Assembly (NCBI GenBank): GCA_963823505.1
Contig: CAWGLY010000005.1
Coordinates: forward strand, 62,001-126,000
Direction of reading: 5' to 3'
DNA length: 64,000 bases
DNA from: DATHZQ01 sp963823505
Lineage (GTDB): Bacteria; Actinomycetota; Acidimicrobiia; Spongiisociales; UBA5794
Below the pieces are notes generated by a model. It saw only the letters and a program-made list of their open reading frames with translations. It was not told where the DNA came from and ran no database searches. The first letter of the stretch is position 1. Every line of letters begins with the position of its first letter. Positions 51,906-60,193 of the stretch are shown in pieces. Position numbers and translations under genes: made by a program.

Positions 51906-53299
51906 TGTGCGGCGGACGACCCCAAAGTGTGCGCAGCACACCACTAGCATTCGCAAGGGTGGAATCAATTGCACGTCGCACGTTGGCCCTCGGGCTCGCC
52001 CTCGGTGCCGTCGGTGCGCTTCTGATGGTGGTCCTTGCGCCACCGGCGCGGGCCGATTCGATGCAGAACGGCAACGTCACGATCGTCGGATCTTCGGAAT
52101 GCAACGGCTATGTGCTGTATGGCCTGCTGGCTGAGAAGCTCGAGATGGCCGGCTTCGCTCCCACAGCACCTTGTGAGTCCTCCGCACGACCTGCACGGGC
52201 GGCCGAAGCAGCGGAGGCACTGCCGGTCATCGGGTCGACGGTGGTCATCACCCTCGGGCTCAACCCGTCGCCCACCGACTTCCGCGCCGACATCCAGGCT
52301 GCCGCCGCGGCGTTCCGCGCCCGTGGCGCCCAGCGCATTGTCTGGTTCACGACGGCAAGCGACGGCCACATCTTCGATTCCATCTATGCGTTCAACAACC
52401 CGATCCTCGTTGATGAGGGTGCCCGGCTCGGCATCGAGGTCGTTCGCTGGGACCTTCTCGCCGCCGCCGCGACGATCACAGACGACGGTGCCCACTACAC
52501 ACGAGAGGGGTACCTCGCTTTCGCCGACAAGATCGTGGACGTGGTGAGCTTCGGCCAAGGCCCGTTCACTGCCACCACCAGGGGACCATGTGACTTCGTC
52601 AGCGCCGGTATCACCGTTGACTATGCGGCCAACCTTTACGGCGTCTCCGTTGCCGAGATCAATGCCGCCAATCCGTTGTGGGATCACAGCCAGGGGTCGA
52701 TCGTCTGCCGGCCAATCGGCGAGGTTTCCCCTCCCGACCTGCCTACGAGCGAGGCGGGGTTCATCGACACCGTCGGCACCGTTTTCGAGACCGACATCGA
52801 TTGGCTTGCGTTTGAGGGGATCACCTCGGGGTGCGGTACGCCGTTCGACGAGTTCTACTGCCCGAAAGCCAACGTGACCCGAGGTCAGATGGCGGCATTT
52901 GTGGTGCGCGCCCTCGGCCTCACCGACGAAGGCACGGTCGACTTCGTCGACGACGATGTGAGCATTTTCGAGGCCGACATCAACAAGCTGGCGACTGCGG
53001 GCATCACCAAGGGCTGCAACCCCCCGGACAACGACCGATATTGCCCTTCCGCCCGTGTCACCCGGGGTCAGATGGCGGCGTTCTTGGTGCGCGCCTTCGG
53101 CCTCACCGACGAAGGCACGGTCGACTTCGTCGACGACGACGGAAGCGTCTTCGAGGCCGACATCGCCAAATTGGCTGCGGCGGGCGTCACCAAGGGCTGC
53201 AACCCCCCCGACAACGACCGCTACTGCCCGAGTGCCCCGGTGACTCGGGGCCAGATGGCGGCGTTCCTGCATCGGGCCACGACGTACTCGACGACATGA
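51905..53299 (+). CDS. Secreted protein: SGNH-like domain, LysM-like segment, three Cys-containing surface repeats
   Basis: ATG 51905 overlaps the previous stop (TGATG). A GTG at 51959 with a -10-like TAGCAT 8 nt before it is an alternative leaderless start, and the signal peptide (ALGLALGAVGALLMVVLAPPARADS) is complete from either. Next is an SGNH-like domain with a changed nucleophile block (VGSSECNGY instead of GDS) but a normal DDGAHYTREGY end, then a LysM-like VDYAANLYGVSVAEINAANP, then three repeats of about 65 residues (GITKGCNPPDNDRYCP, VTRGQMAAFLVRAFG, VDFVDDD). The repeats resemble S-layer-homology-type modules and probably bind the cell surface. Confidence 0.85.
   Translation: MCGGRPQSVRSTPLAFARVESIARRTLALGLALGAVGALLMVVLAPPARADSMQNGNVTIVGSSECNGYVLYGLLAEKLEMAGFAPTAPCESSARPARAAEAAEALPVIGSTVVITLGLNPSPTDFRADIQAAAAAFRARGAQRIVWFTTASDGHIFDSIYAFNNPILVDEGARLGIEVVRWDLLAAAATITDDGAHYTREGYLAFADKIVDVVSFGQGPFTATTRGPCDFVSAGITVDYAANLYGVSVAEINAANPLWDHSQGSIVCRPIGEVSPPDLPTSEAGFIDTVGTVFETDIDWLAFEGITSGCGTPFDEFYCPKANVTRGQMAAFVVRALGLTDEGTVDFVDDDVSIFEADINKLATAGITKGCNPPDNDRYCPSARVTRGQMAAFLVRAFGLTDEGTVDFVDDDGSVFEADIAKLAAAGVTKGCNPPDNDRYCPSAPVTRGQMAAFLHRATTYSTT
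51945..51958 (+). promoter_or_regulatory. Leaderless-type -10 box (TAGCAT) inside the 5' end of the SGNH/repeat gene
   Basis: TAGCAT at 51945-51950 lies 8 nt before an in-frame GTG at 51959. If used, the protein starts 18 codons later than ATG 51905, directly at its signal peptide. Confidence 0.4.
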
Positions 53300-54432
53300 C
53301 ACGATCGCTCACCCTCATCGGCGCCATGGTGGTTGCCGCGGCGCTGCTCGGCGCAGGCCCGGCGGCTGCCGATGAGCTGCCGCCCGGCGGCACCTTCACC
53401 GACGACAACGGCAGCCAGCACGAGGGCAACATCGAGGCCATCGCCGCAGCGGGAATCACCAAGGGCTGCAACCCGCCCGCCAACGACCGGTACTGCCCTG
53501 ACGACCCGGTGACCCGCGGTCAGATGGCCGCTTTCCTGGTGCGAGCCCGCGGCTACACGGAGACCGGCGACACCGACTTTGTCGACGACGGCGGGAGCGT
53601 GTTCGAAGCCGACATCAGCAAGCTGGCAGCGGCCGGGGTGACCAAGGGCTGCAACCCACCCGCCAACGATCGGTATTGCCCCAGCCACTTCGTGACTCGA
53701 GGGCAGATGGCGGCGTTTCTGGTGCGAGCCTTCGGCTATACGGACACCGGCGACGTCGATTTTGTCGATGACGACATCAGCATCTTCGAGACCGACATCA
53801 ACAAGCTGGCCGCCGCCGGGGTGACCGCCGGGTGCAATCCGCCCGCCAACGATCGGTATTGCCCCGACGAGCCGGTGACCCGCAGCCAGATGGCGAGCTT
53901 CCTTGCGAGGGCGCTGGATCTCGATCCGATCACCCCGCCGCCGCCCCCTGAGGTACCGACGGATGTCACCGCAGTGGGCGACTCGGTGATGCTCGGCGCC
54001 ACGGCCCTGTACTGCGGGTCGCTTCCGGAGATCATCCCCGGCATCGCCGTCGACGCCGTTGTCAGCCGCCAGTTCTGGGAGGGGGATGACGTGCTGGCTG
54101 CGAAGCGCGCTGCAGGGACCCTCGATCCTCATGTGGTCATCCACCTCGGCACCAATGCAGCGGCCAGCGACTCAGGTTTCGATGACATGATGGACGAACT
54201 CGTCGACACCGTCCGGGTCGTCTTTGTCAACGTGGCGGTGCCGCGTTCATGGGAGGCGACGAGCAACGCGGTGATCGCGGCAGGCGTGGACCGTTACGGC
54301 ACGGCTGTGCTCGTCGATTGGCACGCGACTGTGGCAGCGCATCCCGAACTTGTCCGAGACGATGGCTTTCACCTGACGTGCGAGGGCGCCGACGCCTACT
54401 CCGAGTTGATCGCCGCGGCCCTCACGCAGTAG
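53296..54432 (+). CDS. Secreted protein: three surface repeats followed by an SGNH hydrolase domain
   Basis: ATG 53296 overlaps the previous stop (ATGA). The 378-residue product has a signal peptide (LTLIGAMVVAAALLGAGPAAA), three repeats of the same kind as the gene before (GCNPPANDRYCPDDPVTRGQ...), a Pro linker (PITPPPPPEVPT) and a C-terminal SGNH domain with VTAVGDSVMLGA (nucleophile Ser), VVIHLGTNAAAS (Asn block) and DDGFHLTCEGADAY (Asp-His). Domain order is the reverse of its neighbour. It may deacetylate or acylate the glycan at the surface. Confidence 0.88.
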   Translation: MTRSLTLIGAMVVAAALLGAGPAAADELPPGGTFTDDNGSQHEGNIEAIAAAGITKGCNPPANDRYCPDDPVTRGQMAAFLVRARGYTETGDTDFVDDGGSVFEADISKLAAAGVTKGCNPPANDRYCPSHFVTRGQMAAFLVRAFGYTDTGDVDFVDDDISIFETDINKLAAAGVTAGCNPPANDRYCPDEPVTRSQMASFLARALDLDPITPPPPPEVPTDVTAVGDSVMLGATALYCGSLPEIIPGIAVDAVVSRQFWEGDDVLAAKRAAGTLDPHVVIHLGTNAAASDSGFDDMMDELVDTVRVVFVNVAVPRSWEATSNAVIAAGVDRYGTAVLVDWHATVAAHPELVRDDGFHLTCEGADAYSELIAAALTQ

Positions 54433-54441
54433 GCGGCCGTC

Positions 54442-55638
54442 TCAGCTACGCAGCCTTCCACCGTCCGCACGGAACATGGCCTCGACGAATGCCCTGGCGA
54501 GGCTGCGATTGATGTCGTCGGGGACCGGAAGGGCGCCGTGAGGCAGCTCGTCGTGGGAAGCAGCAACCCGCTCCAGCGAGCGCGCCTGGAGCGCAAAGCC
54601 CATGTCCATCGACTCGATGCTGTTGCCTTTGGCGTTGGGACCGGCGAGGTTCATCATGCGGCCTCTTGCGATGAGGTCGACGGAACGCCCGTCGCTGAGC
54701 CGGTGGCGTTCGATCGTGTTGCCGAGCGGGATGACCTCGTCCGTCACCGCATCCAGCGCCTCCACGTCGATCTCCCGATCGAAGTGCCCCGCATTCGCCA
54801 GGAGTATCCCGTCCGGTGCCGCGGCGAGCTCGGCGGCGCCAATGACGCCATCGACGCCCGTGGCGGTGACCACCACCGCTGCAGTCCGGATGAGGTCGAG
54901 GGCGGTGCCGACGCGGAAGCCGTCAAGCGCAGCCTCGAGGGCCTTGAACTCATCGACCTCCGCAACGTGCACCTCGGCGCCGTTGGCTCGTGCGTAGTGG
55001 GCAATGCCCCGCCCACACCACCCGTAGCCGACCACGAGGAAGCGCTTTCCCTGCGGCATGAGATTGGTGAGCCGGCACAACGACTCGTACACCGATTGGC
55101 CGACGGCGTGCTTGTTCTCGACGAGCGCCTTGAGGGGCGAGTCGTTGATGACGATGACGGGAAAGGCGACTGCGGCAGCGAGTTCGCCGCGGAGGATGTT
55201 GTGACCCGACGTCGTTTCCTCCGTCCCGCCAAGCACGTCCATGCCGAGCTCGACGACAATTCGCGCCAGGTCCGCTCCGTTGTCGAGCAGGAGGTCGGGG
55301 CCGGAATCGACGACCGATCGAACGTGACCGAGATGGGTCTCTCGCGAATCGGAGCCGCTGCCGCGGGCGTCGATGCCCTGCCCGTTGAGGTAGGTGACGA
55401 TGTCGTCCTGCGTCGTGCCGTAGTTGCCTGCTGCCACGATCTCGGCACCGCCGCGCCGTAGGGCGAGGAGCAGGGCAGCGGTCTTGGCCTCGAGGTGGAG
55501 CGACACCCCGATTCGCAGACCCTCGAGCGGCATGGAGGCGTCGAACTCCTCAGCGATCCCTCCGAGGAGCGGCATGTTCGAGATGGTCCACAGCATGCGC
55601 TGTTCCGTCGTTCCAATGAGATCTCTTGCGTCGGTCAT
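54442..55638 (-). CDS. ahcY: S-adenosylhomocysteine hydrolase (short, archaeal/Thermotoga-like type)
   Basis: The 398-residue protein has the family pattern IGVSLHLEAKTAALLLALRR, GNYGTTQDDIVTYL, the substrate-site LLLDNGADLAR and GGTEETTSG, and the NAD-binding VVGYGWCGRGIAHYARANGA, ending FALQARSLE. The GYGWCGRG form and the lack of the long insert point to the short class seen in archaea and Thermotoga, some of which act on S-inosylhomocysteine. It recycles the product of SAM-dependent methylation. AGGAGG lies 10 nt before ATG 55638. The gene is convergent with the glycan cluster, 9 bp away. Confidence 0.92.
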   Translation of the reverse strand: MTDARDLIGTTEQRMLWTISNMPLLGGIAEEFDASMPLEGLRIGVSLHLEAKTAALLLALRRGGAEIVAAGNYGTTQDDIVTYLNGQGIDARGSGSDSRETHLGHVRSVVDSGPDLLLDNGADLARIVVELGMDVLGGTEETTSGHNILRGELAAAVAFPVIVINDSPLKALVENKHAVGQSVYESLCRLTNLMPQGKRFLVVGYGWCGRGIAHYARANGAEVHVAEVDEFKALEAALDGFRVGTALDLIRTAAVVVTATGVDGVIGAAELAAAPDGILLANAGHFDREIDVEALDAVTDEVIPLGNTIERHRLSDGRSVDLIARGRMMNLAGPNAKGNSIESMDMGFALQARSLERVAASHDELPHGALPVPDDINRSLARAFVEAMFRADGGRLRS

Positions 55639-55761
55639 GGGGGAGTGACCTCCTGCTCGTGCCCGGTGGCGACATTGTGTTCCAGTATGCACCCGCCCCG
55701 CGGGCACGGATTGTCCACACAAAGGGATGTGCCGCGGAGTCCGGCCGGCACGTCTCGCGTC

Positions 55762-55798
55762 TCGAGCGGTCGCCCGGCACTGCCGGACGACCGCTCGA
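55762..55798 (-). terminator. Strong hairpin between the heme peroxidase and ahcY
   Basis: TCGAGCGGTCG (55762-55772) pairs perfectly with CGACCGCTCGA (55788-55798), and the inside CCGG/CCGG extends the stem. It lies 29 bp after the peroxidase stop, as a terminator would, and upstream of ahcY on the same strand. Confidence 0.7.
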
Positions 55799-55826
55799 TC
55801 GCGCAACCCCCCTGGTCGCTGGACCC

Positions 55827-57335
55827 TCAGAGGAATGCGTACTGCGGCACCCGGAACACGTCGTCCGGTACCTCGAGGTTCGTGTTGCGGCGGATGATGT
55901 CCGCGAGACGGGTGTTGGCGATCGCGATGCGATCCGACGCCTCGAGATGCGGGTCGTTCTCGTACCAGTAGTGGTCCCCGTTGCGCAGCCTCGTGAACTG
56001 ATCGACGATGGCCTCATGGAACAGGTCGCCGAGGAGCCGTCCGGGCTGGGGGGCCTCGGCCAGACCGCCCACCCACGGGTCGATGCCGTCGATGCCGCCG
56101 TATACCCGGCGAAGCCGGTCGGCGAGCGCAACGTCTCGAGTGAGCACATCGAGGTCGGCTACGGGAGCCAGACCCATCATCACGCGGCATCCGTTGTAGT
56201 CCGGCAGCTCGTGGTCGCGGCCCCGCTGGATGTTGAGTGCAGCGAGATCGAGCATGTTGATCGTGTCGCGACGGAACAGGAACTGACGCAAGCCGTCCAC
56301 GATCGACGTGTCGATCGCCGCCATCCGGCGGTGGGCCAGCCTCCCCAGAAACGCATCGATGCCGAGACGGTCGATGAGCTCGGGGGTGAAGAACACGTGC
56401 TCGAGCCGGAGCCGCCGGTTGGCGATGCTGAGAGCCACGTCGTCGCGCACCATGGAGTGCCCCAGACGGTACGCCGCCGTGGCGAACAGGTTGGAGATCC
56501 CCGGATCGGTCGCCGGCCGGTAGCCGGTGTAGGAATCGACACCGTCCGGGCCGAGCAGGGCGGGCAGGAACTCGTTGTAGGTGATCGCCTGCATCTGGGC
56601 ACCCACGATCTTGCGGGCGCGCTCGTAGATCTCGTCGGCTCCGATGCCGGGGTGACGGGCTTCGATGGCAGGGCACAGCCGGTTGTGCTCACGGACGAAC
56701 AGGGTGTGGAGTGCGGTGAGGACCGGGTGCTCGTTGGCTCGCACATCGCCGGCCAGGAAGAACCGTTCGGGGGAGCCGCTCCCGGAATCCGCGTTGGGCA
56801 GCCCCTGGTCGTTCTTCGGCAGCACGTCTCCGTCGACTCCGGCTGCGGTCCTCATGCGGCCGTTGGTGCCTTGCAGCGCCGCTTTGCGGTCGTTGTCCGT
56901 GCCGTAGACATTGGACGCATCGACATACGCCGTGTGGCGGTTGGGAAGGCCCTGGGTGCTCGGGTTGCGTCCGGACCGGCGGAAGCCGATCGTCGTGCCC
57001 CGGAATTCCACGCTGGGGTCAATGTCGGGAACCGGAATCGGCGCATCGAGGCCGTCGTCGCGGATGAGATCGAGCTCGTGGTCGAGGAACTGGCCCCACG
57101 CCCATACGAACTCGGAACGGCCGTGGTCATCCAACCGCACCAGGCGGTGACGCTGTACCACCACGGCGTTGCTGACAGCGCGCGGGTTCGGTTGTCGATG
57201 TGGGGTGAAAGGGATGGACGCCGCGGTGGCAGGCATCAGGAGGCCGCGGTCGACGGCACCGCTGTCCCTGCCGTCGTTGTCGGTCCCGTCGATGGTGCGA
57301 TACGGGGCGGTAGTGGTTTGTGGGGGAGTGGTCAT
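55827..57335 (-). CDS. Animal-type heme peroxidase (peroxidase-cyclooxygenase superfamily)
   Basis: The 502-residue product has the distal His segment FVWAWGQFLDHELDL, followed by VEFRGTTIGFRRSG, ANEHPVLTALHTLFVREHNRL, QAITYNEFLPALLG, the proximal His region TAAYRLGHSMVRDDV and LDLAALNIQRGRDHELPDYN, which together define the animal heme peroxidases (myeloperoxidase, peroxinectin, and bacterial relatives). No signal peptide is seen after ATG 57335 (MTTPPQTTTAPYRT), so it is cytoplasmic or exported unconventionally. It likely oxidises halides or phenols with H2O2. A hairpin and a small Cys-containing protein gene precede it in the same direction. Confidence 0.93.
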   Translation of the reverse strand: MTTPPQTTTAPYRTIDGTDNDGRDSGAVDRGLLMPATAASIPFTPHRQPNPRAVSNAVVVQRHRLVRLDDHGRSEFVWAWGQFLDHELDLIRDDGLDAPIPVPDIDPSVEFRGTTIGFRRSGRNPSTQGLPNRHTAYVDASNVYGTDNDRKAALQGTNGRMRTAAGVDGDVLPKNDQGLPNADSGSGSPERFFLAGDVRANEHPVLTALHTLFVREHNRLCPAIEARHPGIGADEIYERARKIVGAQMQAITYNEFLPALLGPDGVDSYTGYRPATDPGISNLFATAAYRLGHSMVRDDVALSIANRRLRLEHVFFTPELIDRLGIDAFLGRLAHRRMAAIDTSIVDGLRQFLFRRDTINMLDLAALNIQRGRDHELPDYNGCRVMMGLAPVADLDVLTRDVALADRLRRVYGGIDGIDPWVGGLAEAPQPGRLLGDLFHEAIVDQFTRLRNGDHYWYENDPHLEASDRIAIANTRLADIIRRNTNLEVPDDVFRVPQYAFL

Positions 57336-57378
57336 CGTTGACTCCGAGATCAGGCGCTGCGGCGGGTGAAGGCCTGCT

Positions 57379-57418
57379 GAGTGTGCTTGGGCAGCCGATG
57401 GCCAGCCCAAGCACACTC
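57379..57418 (-). promoter_or_regulatory. Perfect 14-bp hairpin between the small protein gene and the heme peroxidase
   Basis: GAGTGTGCTTGGGC (57379-57392) and GCCCAAGCACACTC (57405-57418) pair without mismatch around a 12-nt loop. On the minus strand it lies 12 bp after one stop and 43 bp before the peroxidase start, so it may be a partial terminator or an RNA-stability element that sets the ratio of the two proteins. Confidence 0.65.
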
Positions 57419-57430
57419 GCCGGCCGTGGG

Positions 57431-57988
57431 TCAGTGCTTGTAGATCTGCACGTGGCCTTTGTCGTGACCGGCAATGACGCCGAAGTCGCCGCACGGATTG
57501 CGGAATGCAACGACGGCGGTCCAGTCGTAGACGGCCGGCTTGGGCTGGCCCGGGGGCAGCTTCCCTGCGGGAATCTCGACGACGAGCTCGAGATGAGCCC
57601 TGCCGTCCTTGAACACCCTGCAGCCCTCGAACTCCGTCTCGAGGTCGTACCCGACGAGGTCACTGAGGGCGGTCCGCGTGCCTGTGCGAGCTTCCTCGAA
57701 GTAGACGTCGTAGCACAGGGTGCCGCTGACGCACTTCCAGATCTCGCCCAAGAGCCACGTCGAGATCCGCATCCGCCACGGTGTCGACGACTTGATGATG
57801 CCGGAAGGTGCCACCCCGTTGGGGTCCTCGACCGTGACGTCGAAGTAGCCCTCCAGGTCGTTCGTGGGCGGCTTCCAGATCTCGAGCCGATTTTTGTACG
57901 GCTTCTTGCCGTGCTCGGGATCGTGCCCGTTGTGGTGCTCCTCGTCCGTTGCCGGGGTCACCGCTGTAGTGGTATCGGTCAGGGTCAT
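57431..57988 (-). CDS. 185-aa protein of unknown function, partner of the heme peroxidase
   Basis: AAGGAGG lies 8 nt before ATG 57988. The N-terminus is Thr-rich and low complexity (MTLTDTTTAVTPATDEEHHNG). The rest is strand-rich with four Cys (IWKCVSGTLCYDVYFEE, EGCRVFKDG, RNPCGDFG) and a DLVGYDLETEFE segment, suggesting a compact beta domain, but I do not recognise the family. Its own promoter side faces the SARP gene and the peroxidase follows by 95 bp, so the two are likely co-transcribed. A binding or maturation partner of the peroxidase is a guess from context. Confidence 0.8.
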   Translation of the reverse strand: MTLTDTTTAVTPATDEEHHNGHDPEHGKKPYKNRLEIWKPPTNDLEGYFDVTVEDPNGVAPSGIIKSSTPWRMRISTWLLGEIWKCVSGTLCYDVYFEEARTGTRTALSDLVGYDLETEFEGCRVFKDGRAHLELVVEIPAGKLPPGQPKPAVYDWTAVVAFRNPCGDFGVIAGHDKGHVQIYKH

Positions 57989-58190
57989 GGCGTTGTCCTC
58001 CTTGGTTGCCGTACCCGGGACCAGGTGTACCAAGGGGGACTTCAGCAGCGCTTTCCCGCCGGTGAAGAGGCAGTTGTTTTGCGCTTAATGCCTTCGACGC
58101 AACGTCGGATCAGCCAAAGGTCGGCGCGGAGAGGAGATCAGGCAACTTCGACTCGCCGCCGTGATCGCGCGGTACGCCGCGCTTTGGCGC

Positions 58191-59144
58191 TCAGTGGCGG
58201 CGTTGACCCAGAGAACGGAAGATCGCGGTCGTCTCGGGGTGTGGCGCAACGTCGAGCTCGTCGTGAAGCGTGGTCACACAGTCGGCGTACTGGCGCGCAG
58301 CCAGGTGGTACTGGTCGCTCGCCGCATAGGCCCGCATCAGCAACCGGTGAGCGGTCTCGTGACATTGGTCGATGCGGAGCATCGCGTGGCACAGCTCGAT
58401 GGCGCGCCGGATCTCACCGGCTCGATAGGCATGGGTCGCAAGTTGATCCATCGCATCGACGTAGCGCTCCTCGAGCAGCCGGCGATCGAGAAGGTACCAC
58501 TCGCCTGTGGTGGCATCGTCGAAGAGTGGGCCGCGGTACAACGTTGCAGCGCGCTGGTATGCCTCGACCGCGGCGTCGAGGTGTCCGGCCTGCCGCAGCC
58601 CGTTGGCGTCGCGCACCAGCGCCTCGAACTCGGCGACATCTGAGCTGATCGAGACGGAACACGCAAAGCCGTAGGCTCCGTCTGCATGAGTGATGTACGG
58701 GCCCGACCCGCCCACTTCGAGTGAGCGTCTCAGGCCATAGATGGCCACGTTGAGGTTGTTCCTTGCCGAGCGGGCAGACGATTCTGGCCACAAGAGGTCC
58801 ATGAGCTTCTCTCGGGCAACCGGCCGGCCCGGATGAAGCACGAGGTAACGCAGCACCATGAGACCCCGCTGCGACACCCACGTGGTGACGGGCGTTCCGC
58901 GCACCCACACGTCGGTGCCGCCGAGCGCCCGTACGACGATCTCGGCGTCGCCGAGCGCCAGCGGGGCCTCGGCTGCAGCCCGTGGTGATGGAGCGCCGAG
59001 GCGGCCGGCGTTTGAAGTCGAGTCGCCCACGTTGGGTCGGCGATCGCGCCCGATGATGTCCTGCGGTCTTCGCAGAATGCCCCGCCACAGGACACGCCAA
59101 GGTCCCGGTGGCGCAGGGCTGTGCAATATCTGTCCCTCGTCCAA
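58191..59144 (-). CDS. SARP/BTAD-type transcriptional regulator
   Basis: The product (about 317 residues from TTG 59144; a later start is possible because the first 60 residues are Pro/Arg-rich) has an OmpR-like winged-helix region (VTTWVSQRGLMVLRYLVLHP, ARNNLNVAIYGLRRSLEVGG) followed by a bacterial transcriptional activator domain of TPR type (VAEFEALVRDANGLRQAGH, GEIRRAIELCHAMLRIDQCH, YADCVTTLHDELDVAPHPET). SARPs switch on nearby clusters in actinobacteria by binding direct repeats near -35. It lies just upstream of the small protein and heme peroxidase genes, 202 bp away in the same direction, so they are the first targets to consider. Confidence 0.9.
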   Translation of the reverse strand: MDEGQILHSPAPPGPWRVLWRGILRRPQDIIGRDRRPNVGDSTSNAGRLGAPSPRAAAEAPLALGDAEIVVRALGGTDVWVRGTPVTTWVSQRGLMVLRYLVLHPGRPVAREKLMDLLWPESSARSARNNLNVAIYGLRRSLEVGGSGPYITHADGAYGFACSVSISSDVAEFEALVRDANGLRQAGHLDAAVEAYQRAATLYRGPLFDDATTGEWYLLDRRLLEERYVDAMDQLATHAYRAGEIRRAIELCHAMLRIDQCHETAHRLLMRAYAASDQYHLAARQYADCVTTLHDELDVAPHPETTAIFRSLGQRRH

Positions 59145-59352
59145 CCCGGCTCTCCGATCCTTGGGGGTTGAGCCCGGCCCGCATAGCGCCCGTCGCGTAC
59201 CAGACGAGCTCGCATCCGCCGTGATACGCGATATCTCCTGAGGTTACGCGGGTATGAGCCGTGGCGCGGCGCCTTTTGCGACTCTCGGAGCGGGGCGTCG
59301 TGCGACAACCGCCGGCGCTACGATCCGGGCGTTGCGATCGGGAAGGAACTGT

Positions 59353-60177
59353 GTGGTGGATCTGACGGCGATGGCACCTCAGCTGGTCGAAGAAGCGCCC
59401 GGCTATTGGGTTGCGCCGGTGCAGATGACCGTGGCGTATCCGGAGACCGGTCACCAGAACCTGATGGACGTCGAGGACACGTCGTTCTGGTTTGCCCACC
59501 GCAGCGCTGCGATTGCGTCGATTGCACAACGTTTCCCTCCCCAGGGGTGCATCTTCGATGTCGGCGGAGGCAACGGCCACGTCACCAGGAAGTTCCGGTC
59601 CGTCGGGTTGGAATCGATCGTTGTCGAGCCAGGTGACGCAGGCGCTCGAGCCGCGCTCGCCCGCGGTCTGGGTCCCGTGATCAACGGCACAACCGAAGCG
59701 GCGGGCTTTCTCCCCGGATCCCTGCCGGCGATCGGGCTATTCGATGTGCTGGAGCACCTCGACGACGACTTCGGGCTGCTGACCCACCTCCACCGGCTCC
59801 TGCAGCCGGGGGGCCGGCTCTACGTCACGGTCCCGGCCTACCAGTGGCTGTGGTCTGTGGACGATGTCCGCGCCCAGCACTTCAGGCGCTACACCACCAA
59901 GACGCTTCGCAAGGTCATGGAGAAAGCCGGCTTCGCCGTGGAGTACGACTCGTACCTGTTTCGAGTGCTCCCGCTGCCGATCCTGCTCATGCGGGTTGTT
60001 CCCAGCCGGCTGGGTAGGAGAAGCGAAGAAGGCTCGAGGTCGGGAGAGCACGCCATCCCAGGCGGGGTCGCCGGCCGGGTGTTCTCGTGGACGCTCGATC
60101 GGGAGCTCCGCCGCCTCAGCAATGGCAGGGTCGGGTTCGGCAGCAGCGTCCTCATGGTGGCCTCCAAGGACCGCTGA
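59353..60177 (+). CDS. Class I SAM-dependent methyltransferase
   Basis: The roughly 274-residue protein starts at GTG 59353 (or 59356), 5-8 nt after AAGGA; longer starts add a low-complexity Ala/Arg tail. It has motif I CIFDVGGGNGHVTRKF, then IVVEPGDAGARAALARG, IGLFDVLEHLDDDFGLLTHL and LLQPGGRLYVTVPAYQWLWS. The VPAYQWLWSxxD...HxRRYT run is typical of methyltransferases linked to cell-surface sugar or lipid genes. A hydrophobic stretch (VLPLPILLMRVV) near the end may touch the membrane. Substrate unknown; it faces the ABC exporter genes, 16 bp from the end of the second one. Confidence 0.9.
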   Translation: MVDLTAMAPQLVEEAPGYWVAPVQMTVAYPETGHQNLMDVEDTSFWFAHRSAAIASIAQRFPPQGCIFDVGGGNGHVTRKFRSVGLESIVVEPGDAGARAALARGLGPVINGTTEAAGFLPGSLPAIGLFDVLEHLDDDFGLLTHLHRLLQPGGRLYVTVPAYQWLWSVDDVRAQHFRRYTTKTLRKVMEKAGFAVEYDSYLFRVLPLPILLMRVVPSRLGRRSEEGSRSGEHAIPGGVAGRVFSWTLDRELRRLSNGRVGFGSSVLMVASKDR

Positions 60178-60193
60178 GCCGGCGGCCGAGCCG

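Noticed and set aside
55626..57341. Long plus-strand frame (571 codons) opposite the heme peroxidase
   Set aside because: Antisense shadow of the peroxidase, with no recognisable motif.
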